A DNA stretch of 56,388 nucleotides, taken from the NCBI GenBank assembly GCA_964549765.1, contig CAZJWR010000021.1, positions 1-56,388 on the forward strand, read 5' to 3'. Every line of letters starts with the position of its first letter. Position 1 is the stretch's first letter. The stretch comes from CAZJWR01 sp964549765. GTDB taxonomy: Bacteria; Zixibacteria; MSB-5A5; GN15; JAAZOE01. The position numbers and the translations under genes are program-made. The notes beneath the pieces were generated by a model. It made no database searches and was not told the DNA's origin. It worked only from the letters and a program-made list of their open reading frames with translations. This document shows, piece by piece, positions 40,827-50,319 of this stretch.

Positions 40827-42626
40827 TCACGCTGCGCCGACCGCCTCTTCGAGCATGATCCGATGATAAAGCCGGCAATACAGGCCCTCGCTCAGGATCA
40901 ACTCGATATGCGTGCCGCTCTCGACGATCTTGCCCTCGTCGAGCACGATGATCTTGTCGGCCTTCTCCAGGGTGGCCGGGCGATGGCTGACGATAAACGC
41001 CGTCAAGTCCGGCATAACCTGGTGCAGGCGATCCCACAGCGCCGCCTCGGTTTTGGCATCGAGCGCCGAGGTGCAGTCATCGAGGATCAATATCTTCGGC
41101 TTCCCGACCAGCGCCCGCGCCAGCGCCAACCGTTGTTTCTGGCCGCCGGAGATCGACACACCGCGCACACCGATGCGCGTCTGTAATCCTTTCGGGAACG
41201 CGGCCAGTTCCTCGCGAAGCTGCGACACCTCGATGGCCCAATTCATGATGGCGTCGTCGATGTCTTCGCGGTTGAACCGGATATTGCTCTCGATCGTATC
41301 CGAAAACAAAATCGGTTCCTGCGGAACATAGCCGATGATCCGCCGCAGGTCGTGGGTGTCATATTCGCGGAGATCGACCGCGTCCAGCGTGAGTCTGCCA
41401 GAGGTCGGGTTGACCAGCCGAGGGATCAGCCGCGCCGCCCAGCTTTTGCCCGATCCAACCTTGCCGACCAAGGCCACCCGTTCGCCCGGCTCGGCCACGA
41501 ATGATACGTCGTCGAGTATTTCGCGCTCCTGACCGGGGAAATGGAACGACACGCGCTCGAACGCGACCCGGCCCTTGATCTTCTCGCCGGCCGGCCGGCC
41601 GCCTTCGTGTTCGTCGACCATGGGCGGATGATCTTCGAGTTCGGTCAGCCGTTTGATCGATACCGCCGCCCGTAGGCCTTGAACCAGGAAGTTGCCGACG
41701 TCGAACATCGGGTAGATCATAAAGATCACGAGTGAGTCGAAGGCGATAAATTCACCGATCGACAGCGACCCGTTGATGACGTAATAACCGCCCGCGAGCA
41801 GGACGATGATGATCCCCAGTTGCCAGATATACATCCACAGCGACTCGACCACGGTATGTGATTTGACCGCGAGAATCTCGGCCTCCTGCCGGTTGTCGGC
41901 GACCTTGGCGAACCGTTTGCGCTGGTCGCCTTCGCGGTTATAGGCTTTGATCACCCGCACGCCGGAAAAGCACGCCTCCATGGTATTGTTGACCGCCGAT
42001 ATTTTCTTCTGCAGAAAATCGAAACGGCGATCCAGCAGACGCGAGCTTCTCATGTAGACGAAGACGAGCACCGGCAACGGTCCCGCCGTCCACAAGGTCA
42101 GCCTGGGATGAATCGACAGCATCATCAACAGGCTGAACAGAATCAGCGTCAGCGCCTCGTAGAAGCGGAATATTCCGCTGCAGGCGAACCACGACAATTT
42201 CTCGGCGACATCGTCCGTCATGCGCGTCACCAGATCGCCGGTATGGAACCGGTTGAAGAAGTCCGGCCCTTTGGTGGTCGCGCCGTCGAAAGCCGCCTGA
42301 CGGAACTCCCATTCAAAACGAATGTTTAAATACGCCCGGTGGCCAATCAGCAAAACGCGAACGATGAACCCGGCGAACCCGACGGCGATCATCAGGATGA
42401 CATAATTGATGATCCGATCCGCCGTCAGTTGATGCAGCGCCTCGTTGATGTATGGCAGATGGGTCGGCTTGGTCGTTCCCGACTGGAGCAGATCGAAGAC
42501 GTTCTTCAACAGCAGCGGCTGAATGACCAGCAGCGCGCTCGACACGAACGACACCGTCAGCAGAAGTGTCAGCGCCCGTTTGTGGCCGCGATAATATTTC
42601 CAGAACCATTTTGTATATTTCAACAT
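40827..42626 (-). CDS. ABC exporter half-transporter with degenerate Walker B (heterodimer partner)
   Basis: A 599-aa type IV ABC exporter. Six membrane helices (about 15-310) precede the nucleotide-binding domain: Walker A GKVGSGKS, signature SGGQKQRLALARAL, Walker B ILILDDCTSALD, H-loop IVSHRPATL. The catalytic Glu after Walker B is Asp (LDD), the mark of a degenerate site in heterodimers such as TM287/288. It overlaps the partner gene by seven bases. Substrate unknown (lipid, drug or peptide). Confidence 0.92.
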   Translation of the reverse strand: MLKYTKWFWKYYRGHKRALTLLLTVSFVSSALLVIQPLLLKNVFDLLQSGTTKPTHLPYINEALHQLTADRIINYVILMIAVGFAGFIVRVLLIGHRAYLNIRFEWEFRQAAFDGATTKGPDFFNRFHTGDLVTRMTDDVAEKLSWFACSGIFRFYEALTLILFSLLMMLSIHPRLTLWTAGPLPVLVFVYMRSSRLLDRRFDFLQKKISAVNNTMEACFSGVRVIKAYNREGDQRKRFAKVADNRQEAEILAVKSHTVVESLWMYIWQLGIIIVLLAGGYYVINGSLSIGEFIAFDSLVIFMIYPMFDVGNFLVQGLRAAVSIKRLTELEDHPPMVDEHEGGRPAGEKIKGRVAFERVSFHFPGQEREILDDVSFVAEPGERVALVGKVGSGKSWAARLIPRLVNPTSGRLTLDAVDLREYDTHDLRRIIGYVPQEPILFSDTIESNIRFNREDIDDAIMNWAIEVSQLREELAAFPKGLQTRIGVRGVSISGGQKQRLALARALVGKPKILILDDCTSALDAKTEAALWDRLHQVMPDLTAFIVSHRPATLEKADKIIVLDEGKIVESGTHIELILSEGLYCRLYHRIMLEEAVGAA

Positions 42627-44422
42627 GCTTTCTTCACTCCCATACCGTTGGCCGGCGTGAACTGCAGTTTGAGCAGCTTGGAGTAATATCCGTCCTGTTT
42701 CAGCAGTTCCGCGTGGGTGCCGCGCTCGATAATCTTTCCCTCGCGGATGACCAGGATGCGGTCGACGTTGAGAATGGTCGACAATCGGTGCGCAATCACG
42801 ATCGATGTCCGGCCCTTCATCAGAGTCGCCATGCCCTCTTGTATCAGCCGCTCGGTTTCGGGATCGACCGAACTGGTGGCCTCGTCCAGAATCAATATCT
42901 CCGGATCGAATACCAGCGCCCGCGCGAACGACAGCAGCTGCCGTTCGCCCCGGCTAAGGTTGCCGCCTCGTTCCGACAGTTCGGTTTCGTACTGATCGGG
43001 CATGCGTTCGATGAACCGGTCGGCCGCCACCGTGCGGCAGGCGTCGATTACCTTCTGGCGGTCAAAACCGTTGGCCGACAACGACACATTCGTGGCGACG
43101 TTGCCAGGAAATAGGAATATATCCTGCAGCACCAGACCGAACTTGGCGCGCAAATCCTCTTTCCGGATATCCCGGATGTCGATCCCGTCGACCATGATGC
43201 GGCCCTTCTGAATATCGTAATACCGCAGCAGCAGGTTGATGACGGTCGTCTTGCCGCCGCCGGTGACGCCGGCCAGGGCGTATCGTTTGCCTTTCGGGAT
43301 GGTGAAGGTTGCATCCTTCACGGCGTAATTGCCGTCGCCGTCGTATGAGAACGAGACGTTCTCGAAAGCGATCCCGTCTTCCAACCGGGGCCACATCACC
43401 GGGCGCACCGGCTCGGGGACGATCTCATGGGTGTCTAAAAGACCGAATATCCGCTTGGCGCCGGCTACCGCCTTTTGCACCACGGCCAGTTGTTCGGCGG
43501 CCAGATGCACCGGTTCGAAAAACATCCGGATATACGATATGAACATCACCAGCGTTCCGATCGTCAGCGTGCCGACTCCGGCCCAGCGAGCGCCGACATA
43601 CAGCACCAGCGCGATGATCGTCGTCTCCAGGAAAAAGACGAAGCTGAACATGGCCACGACATAAATCTCGGCCCGCACTTCAACCTGGTATTTCCGCCGG
43701 TTGACGTCGTACAACCGCCGCCGGGCGTCGCGAACCCGGCCGAAAATCTGGATGATCTGCATACCCTGCAGCAGTTCCGTCAGGTTGGCCGTGACGTCGG
43801 CCATCCGCTTGCGGATGATCAGCCATTTCGGCGTGGTCAGGCGATGATAGACATACAGCAGCACCAGGATGACCGGGATAAACACGGCCACCACCGCCGC
43901 CAGTTCGGGCGAGATGAGGAACATCCAGATGAACATGCCGACGACGAGCAGAACGGCGCCGATCATGTTCACGACCGTATTGGTAAACATCATCCGCAAC
44001 GCTTCGGTATCGGACTCAACCCGGGCCATCAGCCGTCCGGTCGGGTTGCGGTCGAAAAACGAGACCGACATGTTCAGGATGTGGTCGAACAGGCCTTTGC
44101 GGAGGCCGGTCATGACGTTCTGGCCAATAATTTCCATCCGGACGCGGAAAATATAGTTAATCACCAGAAACATGGCCTGGATAAGCACGTACAGCCCGAC
44201 CGTCCCGAGCAAACCGCGATAATCGGATCCGGAGATATCGACGTCGATAGCGTGCCGGACCAGATCGGGGCCGATCAGGTAGAGCGCCTTGGATCCCGCC
44301 AGAAGCAGCAGGCAGATGGCCAACCATTTCTTGTGCGGGGCCAGAAGCGGCAAAAGCCGCCGAAAGGCCTTCCGTGACGATATACCGTCGTGCTTGTCTT
44401 CTTCGTAATAGGCCGAATTCAT
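42620..44422 (-). CDS. ABC exporter half-transporter (catalytic-site partner)
   Basis: A 600-aa type IV ABC exporter. The transmembrane domain (about 25-320) precedes Walker A GVTGGGKT, Walker B ILILDEATSSVD with the catalytic Glu, and H-loop IVIAHRLSTI. Its signature LSRGERQLLSFARAL departs from LSGGQ, complementing the degenerate Walker B of the other subunit. ATG 44422 has GGAG seven bases upstream; the frame extends upstream to 44551 through a terminator stem and is not used. Confidence 0.92.
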   Translation of the reverse strand: MNSAYYEEDKHDGISSRKAFRRLLPLLAPHKKWLAICLLLLAGSKALYLIGPDLVRHAIDVDISGSDYRGLLGTVGLYVLIQAMFLVINYIFRVRMEIIGQNVMTGLRKGLFDHILNMSVSFFDRNPTGRLMARVESDTEALRMMFTNTVVNMIGAVLLVVGMFIWMFLISPELAAVVAVFIPVILVLLYVYHRLTTPKWLIIRKRMADVTANLTELLQGMQIIQIFGRVRDARRRLYDVNRRKYQVEVRAEIYVVAMFSFVFFLETTIIALVLYVGARWAGVGTLTIGTLVMFISYIRMFFEPVHLAAEQLAVVQKAVAGAKRIFGLLDTHEIVPEPVRPVMWPRLEDGIAFENVSFSYDGDGNYAVKDATFTIPKGKRYALAGVTGGGKTTVINLLLRYYDIQKGRIMVDGIDIRDIRKEDLRAKFGLVLQDIFLFPGNVATNVSLSANGFDRQKVIDACRTVAADRFIERMPDQYETELSERGGNLSRGERQLLSFARALVFDPEILILDEATSSVDPETERLIQEGMATLMKGRTSIVIAHRLSTILNVDRILVIREGKIIERGTHAELLKQDGYYSKLLKLQFTPANGMGVKKAC

Positions 44423-44493
44423 CGCTTTCTCCGTTAGCTTCCCTACGCGGGGTCGCCTTTTAAGGTTTCCGATCGGTCCGGAGAACGGAAAAC

Positions 44494-44530
44494 AAAAAAC
44501 CCGCCGGACCATGATGCGGTCCGACGGGTT
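44494..44530 (-). terminator. Rho-independent terminator (minus strand)
   Basis: A 13-base stem (AACCCGCCGGACC/GGTCCGACGGGTT with one mismatch, 44498-44510 and 44518-44530) followed on the minus strand by a T run at 44499-44494. It ends transcription from the RDD-protein gene before the ABC genes. Confidence 0.75.
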
Positions 44531-44842
44531 TGGATTTGCCTCTATGTCCACAAATTATGGTCGTTTTCGGCAACCTCCGAAACCGAAGGACCGCGCGCAG
44601 CCGGAAAGACTGCCACCCGGAATAAATACGAAATATGTCTTAGTAATCATATTCATTGTGGTGCGTCCTCCCGAGCTTCAGCCGACGATGGCTGCTTGTA
44701 TGATAACTCGGATTCTCATCAACATATCCTCGGTTTCGTTCACGTACATTTTTTTGGTTAACGTAAACAATTTAGCTTTGTTTCGCCCGATGTCAAGCTT
44801 TTTTGTCGCCGCCGACAAAAAAATTTCACAATCCGTCCACGC
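44531..44842. other. Gene-free stretch between terminator and RDD gene
   Basis: About 310 bases. The part near 44700-44830 is AT-rich. I see no convincing ORF, RNA or repeat here. It probably forms the long 3' untranslated region of the RDD gene. Confidence 0.35.
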
Positions 44843-45277
44843 TCAGGCCTCGACCACTCTCGTTCCCGCGATCATGTCGTGGATGCACCGGCGGTCCTCC
44901 CGGAAAATGAAGAGAACATCCACGAGGGAATAGAGCGGAATCATGCTCAGGATACCGTTGGCGATTCCGCGCACGAGTACATTCGTGCCGAAGCCGCCGT
45001 TCCTATCCGTGTTGAGCTTGACGATTTTGATATTCATGACCATTTTGCCGATGGTCTGCCCGCGCGAACTCAGGAAATAAATCTGAATCGCGATCAGGGC
45101 GCAGATTCCGACCATGAACAGCGTCATGGAGTTCAGCAAAAAGGCGGCGTAGACACAGAGAAAAGCCGCCATATCGACGATAGCGGCCAGCAGCCGCGAT
45201 CCGCGTGAGGCCGGCGCCATGGAGGTTATCGGGGCCGGTTTGGGTGGCGCCTGGGGGGGCGCAATCGGCGTTTGCAT
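44843..45277 (-). CDS. RDD-family membrane protein
   Basis: A 144-aa protein with a Pro/Ala-rich cytoplasmic N-terminus (about 1-25). An RDD domain follows with Arg/Asp-containing helices (SRLLAAIVDMAAFLCVYAAF), SSRGQTIGKMVMNIKIV, and RRCIHDMIAGTRVV at the end. ATG 45277 has AAGGAG eight bases upstream. RDD proteins have been linked to ion exchange, but the role here is unknown. Confidence 0.85.
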   Translation of the reverse strand: MQTPIAPPQAPPKPAPITSMAPASRGSRLLAAIVDMAAFLCVYAAFLLNSMTLFMVGICALIAIQIYFLSSRGQTIGKMVMNIKIVKLNTDRNGGFGTNVLVRGIANGILSMIPLYSLVDVLFIFREDRRCIHDMIAGTRVVEA

Positions 45278-45532
45278 GAGTTTATCTCCTTGCATCAATT
45301 GAATGGATTACCGCTTCGGTCGTTTAATCTTGTGTCGGCCTGATCCGGACCGATTTGCACCATAACCGTTTGCCTTTTGGTCGAATGACGGCCATTTTGC
45401 TGAAAATTTGATCATGGGACAGGCCCGAGATCTTGAGATAACTGATATCGGGTTTCTCCCGCCGCCTATACAGGCTAATTCTTTTGTTGCTATTGACTCT
45501 CGGCGGCGTATCTTAGGGCTCAAGATCACGTT

Positions 45533-46405
45533 ATGACCAAAGATATCATATATTTGCTGCGGCCCCAGCAATGGGTCAAGAACGGTATCGTCCTGGCGGG
45601 CTTGATTTTTTCCGGCAGCGCCAGCAATATGCAATTGTCTCTCTTGGCCCTGGCCGCCACCGGGCTGTTCTGCCTGCTATCTTCGACAATATATATCGTC
45701 AACGATATCGCCGATGCCGACGCCGACCGCAATCACCCGACCAAGGCCAACCGCCCGATCGCCTCGGGCCGAGTCAAAATTCCGACCGCGGTGACGCTGG
45801 CGATTATTCTGGGCATCGCGTCGCTGATTCTCGCGTTTCTTTTGGATCGGGACTTCTTTTATATCTCCCTCGGGTATGTCGTCCTCAGCCTGGCCTATTC
45901 ATTTTTCCTCAAGCATATCGTCATCATCGACGTCATGACTATCGCCGCCGGATTCGTCCTTCGCGCCCTCGGGGGCGCCGTTATTATCGATGTCGAATTT
46001 TCGGGATGGCTGTTGATTACGTCGTTTCTGCTGGCGCTGTTTCTGGGATTTGGCAAGCGCCGTCACGAACTGGTGCTGCTCGAAAATGGCGGCAAGGATC
46101 ATCGGCGCATACTGGCCAAATACACCAGCTATTTCCTCGATCAGTTGATCGGCGTGGTGACACCGGCGGTGGTCGTCTGTTATCTCATCTATGTCATTTC
46201 GCCGGAAGTTCAGGCGAAACTGGGGACGGACTACTTATATCTGACGACGCCGTTTGTCATCTACGGCATCTTTCGATACCTGTATCTGATTCATCTCGAA
46301 GAGCAAGGCGGTTCGCCCACGCGTTTACTATTGACCGACCGTCCGATTCTCATTACCGTCGTCCTCTGGCTGGCCACGGCGGTGCTGCTTTTATACGTCT
46401 TCTAG
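45533..46405 (+). CDS. UbiA-family prenyltransferase, decaprenyl-phosphate phosphoribosyltransferase-like
   Basis: A 290-aa polytopic membrane enzyme. It starts like DPPR synthases (LLRPQQWVKNGIVLAGLIF) and contains the prenyl-diphosphate/Mg2+ motif NDIADADADRNHPTKANRP near residues 59-77. GFGKRRHE marks the second active-site loop. Family knowledge: these enzymes make decaprenyl-phosphoryl-phosphoribose, a sugar donor for cell-surface arabinans, though non-actinobacterial homologues may use other substrates. It stands alone between minus- and plus-strand neighbours. No strong ribosome site is visible. Confidence 0.85.
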   Translation: MTKDIIYLLRPQQWVKNGIVLAGLIFSGSASNMQLSLLALAATGLFCLLSSTIYIVNDIADADADRNHPTKANRPIASGRVKIPTAVTLAIILGIASLILAFLLDRDFFYISLGYVVLSLAYSFFLKHIVIIDVMTIAAGFVLRALGGAVIIDVEFSGWLLITSFLLALFLGFGKRRHELVLLENGGKDHRRILAKYTSYFLDQLIGVVTPAVVVCYLIYVISPEVQAKLGTDYLYLTTPFVIYGIFRYLYLIHLEEQGGSPTRLLLTDRPILITVVLWLATAVLLLYVF

Positions 46406-46517
46406 ACAATCCGGATATCCTCTCCTGTGGCTTCGGGAACATCCGATGCCCGTAAGCTGTTGACAATACAGTCCAAAGTTGGTATTTTGGGTGAAATCGA
46501 TAATTGACGGAGATTCT

Positions 46518-46994
46518 ATGGAAAGCAGCGGTCCCTTTCATATGTCCGAAGAAGGTCTTGAGAAGCTGAAAGCGGATTTACACAAGCTCAAATACGAAAA
46601 GCGTCCCGAAATCGTGCTGGAAATCAAGAAAGCCCGCGAGCACGGCGACCTCTCCGAAAACGCCGAGTACGACGCCGCCAAAGAGGCACAAACGCATCTG
46701 GAGCGCCAGATCGCGGCGCTGGAATTCAAGATCGCCAATGCCAAAGTGGTCAATAAAGACGACGTGGCCAAAGATAAGGCCTATCTATTCGCCAAGGTGA
46801 CCGTGGTCGACCTCGACGACGACGAAGAGGAAGTCTATACGCTGGTTCCGCCTGAAGAAGCCGAACCGGACAACAACCATATCTCGGTTAAATCGCCGAT
46901 CGGGCAGGGTTTGTTGGGTAAAGGCGTCGGCGAACAGGTCGCCATCAAAATCCCCGCGGGAACCCTCAATTACAAAATCACCAATATCGAATAA
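46518..46994 (+). CDS. greA: Transcription elongation factor GreA
   Basis: A 158-aa protein, the usual GreA length. The N-terminal coiled coil (EEGLEKLKADLHKLKYEKRP, KAREHGDLSENAEYDAAKE) carries the acidic tip DLSENAEYD. The C-terminal FKBP-like domain ends with SPIGQGLLGKGVGEQ. It rescues backtracked RNA polymerase by stimulating transcript cleavage. ATG 46518 follows GGAG six bases upstream; the frame is open upstream but lacks homology. Confidence 0.95.
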   Translation: MESSGPFHMSEEGLEKLKADLHKLKYEKRPEIVLEIKKAREHGDLSENAEYDAAKEAQTHLERQIAALEFKIANAKVVNKDDVAKDKAYLFAKVTVVDLDDDEEEVYTLVPPEEAEPDNNHISVKSPIGQGLLGKGVGEQVAIKIPAGTLNYKITNIE

Positions 46995-47039
46995 TCGTCG
47001 TAATCAGGAAGCGGAAAAACGGCCGATCGCCGAGTACGT

Positions 47040-48164
47040 CTATCGGGAGCGATTGAACAGCCGCAGGATCCGGGCAAGGGTGGTAATTTGAAGGTTGCAG
47101 ATTGATCCCCTGCGGTGCGAACCGCTGAGGTCGGCTCTTTTGCACGCCGCATGATCGCGGTCGATAATGCGATCTTTGAATTCCGCAATGAGTTCCCGGT
47201 CGGAGATCACCGCCACCGTTTCCTCCTCGAAGCAATAGCTGAAATAATCGAAATTGCAGGAACCGACGATCAGGTAAGCGTCATCGATCAGCATCGCCTT
47301 GAGATGCGTCATGCCGTCTTGGTAAAGCCGCAGATCGAACCCCGAACGGGCCGCTTCCCAGTGGATAAAGTCCCGCATCGGGCGTTTATTGTTATCGTCG
47401 GGCGTCACCACTGTCACGGTCACACCCCGCCCGGCGGCATGGCCCATGGCGTCGGTGAACGGCGAGGAGAGATACGGACTCTGGACATAAATCGACGATT
47501 CGGCGCTTCGGATAAGATTGAGAATCGGTTCGAATCCGGCCCGATTGGTCTGCCCGTCGAACGAAAACAGCTCGATTTCCCCCGACTGGAACCGCCCGGA
47601 AAAGCGGTTGCCCTGCCACGACGACAGGAAATCCCCGGCCAGGAAATCGGCAATTTCGCGGCTTTCGATCCGCAGCATCATGTCGTGCCACAAGAAATTA
47701 TGATCGCTGAAATTAATCCCGCCGATATAACTGACGGCGTCGTCGATAACGATGATTTTCTTATGATTTCTGGCCGGCATCCGCGCGAAAAGCGGCCCGA
47801 TCGGATTAACGAATTTGACTCTCGTGCCATCGGCGTGGAGGTCGGCGATCATTTGTGTCGTAGCGCGATGTTCCCCTTTCAGTTCACGGTTGAACCAGTT
47901 TTTGGGAGAATAGCGGAATTTGTCGCTGAGAACATATTTCGTGTAGTAATCGACGATGACGCGCTTGTCCGTCGCCGGCGAGGCGGTTACGCTATCGGAC
48001 AGCAATCGGCCGGCCCGGTCACCCTCGAACGATAGCGTCTGGATATAGACCCGCTTCGAGGCGTTCTTGATGTCTGCCTCCAGCCGTTCCCAGAACGCGC
48101 TCGCATCGATTAGCAGATCAAGAGCCGTCGTCCGCTCGACAGTATTTATTTTGGGTTTATCCAT
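47040..48164 (-). CDS. Phospholipase D-like protein (cardiolipin synthase-type)
   Basis: A 374-aa PLD-superfamily enzyme with two HKD motifs: NHKKIIVIDDAVSYIGG at about residue 133 and HLKAMLIDDAYLIVGSCN at about 285. Both begin HxK(x)4D and are followed by small residues, so both catalytic halves look intact. There are no N-terminal membrane helices, unlike bacterial Cls, so it may be a soluble or peripheral phosphatidyltransferase or phosphodiesterase. The C-terminus is basic. It converges on greA. Confidence 0.85.
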   Translation of the reverse strand: MDKPKINTVERTTALDLLIDASAFWERLEADIKNASKRVYIQTLSFEGDRAGRLLSDSVTASPATDKRVIVDYYTKYVLSDKFRYSPKNWFNRELKGEHRATTQMIADLHADGTRVKFVNPIGPLFARMPARNHKKIIVIDDAVSYIGGINFSDHNFLWHDMMLRIESREIADFLAGDFLSSWQGNRFSGRFQSGEIELFSFDGQTNRAGFEPILNLIRSAESSIYVQSPYLSSPFTDAMGHAAGRGVTVTVVTPDDNNKRPMRDFIHWEAARSGFDLRLYQDGMTHLKAMLIDDAYLIVGSCNFDYFSYCFEEETVAVISDRELIAEFKDRIIDRDHAACKRADLSGSHRRGSICNLQITTLARILRLFNRSR

Positions 48165-48273
48165 GAACCGGGTGAAAGTAATATATTAGCGCCCGAATGG
48201 CAAGCGTAGAGTGGCATCTTTTTATAGCGCAATGCATTATGCCTATCCAATGATCGTTTGCCCGTCGAAACAA

Positions 48274-49158
48274 TCACTCCCCCTTGACGATTTTGCGATA
48301 CATTCGGGCGTATTCCTCGACCGTGGTCGGGCTGCGGCCAAAAAGGCTGTCCGCCTCGGCGGGATTGCCGACGATGCCGGAATCATCGTTTTTATCAAAG
48401 AACGCCATGAGATTTACGATTGACCGGAGTTGCTTATTGAATGAAAACGCGGCCGCGATTTTCGCCATGAAAAGCGGAATTCGGCTGATTTTGACGTCGG
48501 GGTATGCGATTGACAAGAACTTGGCCAAAGCATCGCGCAGGGTCATCGATTCCGGTCCGAAAATCACCAGGCTTTTGCCGTCGGCTTTGTCGGTTTTGAA
48601 GCATTCGGACACGATCGCGGCATAATCGGCGGATGACAGAAAATGAAACGATGATTTTCCCGATCCGACCAGGGCCGCCTTGCCGTTGCCGAGTGTCAAC
48701 GGCAGGGATTCACAGAACCAGGTCGGTTTGAGGATGGCATGGTTAAGCCCGGACGATTTCAGGGCTTTTTCCGATTCGACCTTGACCTTCTCGACGATGA
48801 AGAAGGCGTGTTTTTCGTCGGCGCGGGCTTCGCTGATCTGCACCAGTTTCTTGATGCCGGTCTCTTTGGCGGCGGCATAGACGTTTTTGGCGCCGGTTTC
48901 TTCGACGCGGATATAATCGGCTTTGGTCGGTCCCCCTTTGAGATTGACATAGACGAAGTCACAGCCCTCCATGGCCCGGCGCAGGCTGTCGACGTCGCCG
49001 ACATCGCCCGAGGCGTATTCCACCCTGTCCCCGAAATGCCGCTGGGCGCGATTGATATCGGTTGTGAATACCCGGACGGGGAATCCCTCGTTGAGGAGTG
49101 TGACGACGACCGGGCGGCCAAGCATCCCGGTTCCGCCGACGGCCAGTATTTTCGGCAT
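48274..49158 (-). CDS. NAD(P)-binding atypical SDR (NmrA/NDUFA9-like)
   Basis: A 294-aa Rossmann protein: the N-terminal dinucleotide motif AVGGTGMLGRPVV, then a region of UDP-sugar-epimerase/NmrA type (YASGDVGDVDSLRRAM, KNVYAAAKETGIKKLVQIS). The usual SDR catalytic YxxxK is not evident. ATG 49158 follows GGGAGG. Possible roles: redox sensing or a complex-I-associated-type function; substrate unknown. Confidence 0.85.
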   Translation of the reverse strand: MPKILAVGGTGMLGRPVVVTLLNEGFPVRVFTTDINRAQRHFGDRVEYASGDVGDVDSLRRAMEGCDFVYVNLKGGPTKADYIRVEETGAKNVYAAAKETGIKKLVQISEARADEKHAFFIVEKVKVESEKALKSSGLNHAILKPTWFCESLPLTLGNGKAALVGSGKSSFHFLSSADYAAIVSECFKTDKADGKSLVIFGPESMTLRDALAKFLSIAYPDVKISRIPLFMAKIAAAFSFNKQLRSIVNLMAFFDKNDDSGIVGNPAEADSLFGRSPTTVEEYARMYRKIVKGE

Positions 49159-49230
49159 CAAGCCTCCCTGCGCTTCGGTTCGATTGATATCATAGAAATA
49201 TAAACGAAATCAGCCCGAGGGCAATTGGAA

Positions 49231-50136
49231 TTAAAAAAGCCGTTCGCGCTTGGCCAGAAAGGCGTAGAGGGCTTTATCGAACGGCGTCGAGGTGTCGATC
49301 AGGTGATAATCGACCCGCGCTTGGCGGCATTCAGTGGCGATCAGGCGGGCGACCTCCTCGAATTGGCGAACATAGTCGCGTTTGATCTGCCACGGCATGG
49401 TCGTGATCCGTTCGCCGGTTTCCATATCCTCGAAAATCGCCTCGCCCGAGAAGGCGAAATCGCGCTCGCGGGGGTCGAGAATTTGGAACACGATGACTTC
49501 GTGGTTCCGATGGCGGAAATGTTTGATCCCGGATATAATCCGCTCCGGGTCGTCGAACAGGTCGGAAATGACGATGATCAGGCCCCGGCGTTTGATCCGT
49601 TCGGCCATCTCGTGCAGAGGCAGCGCCAGGTCGGTTGTCGACGCCGTCGTCAATCCCCCGAATTGCCGCAACAGCAGATGCAAGTGCATGCCCGCCGAGC
49701 GTGGTGGAATATAGCGAAGGATTTCATCGGCAAACGTCGTCAGGCCTACCGCGTCGCGCTGTTTGATCATCAGGTAGGCGAGTGACGCCGCCAGCGTCCG
49801 GGCGTAGTCGAATTTGTTTTGGACGGCGGCGTCCGAACTGTAGCCCATCGACGCCGAGCAATCGAGCAGCAGGTACGCCTTGAGATTAGTCTCTTCTTCA
49901 TACTGCTTGATATAATAGCGGTCGGATTTGGCGTAGACTTTCCAATCGATATCGCGGATGGAATCGCCCGGCATATACTGGCGATGTTCGGCGAATTCGA
50001 CCGAGAAGCCGTGATACGGCGATTTGTGCAGCCCGGTGATAAACCCCTCGACGACCATGCGCGCTTTCAGTTCCATGCCTTTCAGCTTGGACACGACTTC
50101 GGGGCTCAGGAATTTTCTATAATCGGTACCGGGCAT
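49231..50136 (-). CDS. DUF58 (von Willebrand-like) protein
   Basis: A 301-aa DUF58 protein. The family motif HRQYMPGDSIRDIDWKVYAK near residue 51 is followed by a vWA-like domain with a MIDAS-type DCSASMGYSS at about 90-99. Usually encoded beside MoxR ATPases; here no MoxR gene is adjacent in the window. The start at 50136 has AGGT upstream. Function probably in assembly or chaperoning of surface or enzyme complexes, by family analogy only. Confidence 0.88.
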   Translation of the reverse strand: MPGTDYRKFLSPEVVSKLKGMELKARMVVEGFITGLHKSPYHGFSVEFAEHRQYMPGDSIRDIDWKVYAKSDRYYIKQYEEETNLKAYLLLDCSASMGYSSDAAVQNKFDYARTLAASLAYLMIKQRDAVGLTTFADEILRYIPPRSAGMHLHLLLRQFGGLTTASTTDLALPLHEMAERIKRRGLIIVISDLFDDPERIISGIKHFRHRNHEVIVFQILDPRERDFAFSGEAIFEDMETGERITTMPWQIKRDYVRQFEEVARLIATECRQARVDYHLIDTSTPFDKALYAFLAKRERLF

Positions 50137-50319
50137 TTGATTTACCTATTCATTTGCATTTGCAAGTCGGGAATCCTGTGCTCCCGACAATTTCGCTTTC
50201 TCATTATACGTATCGGCCGCGATTCCGTCCAGCGATTAATGGGGATTCGACATATCCAGTCAGCAGGAAACCGGCTTTCGGAAATCGCCCAAACGACACC
50301 CCCCTCGCCTGCCCCAAAG

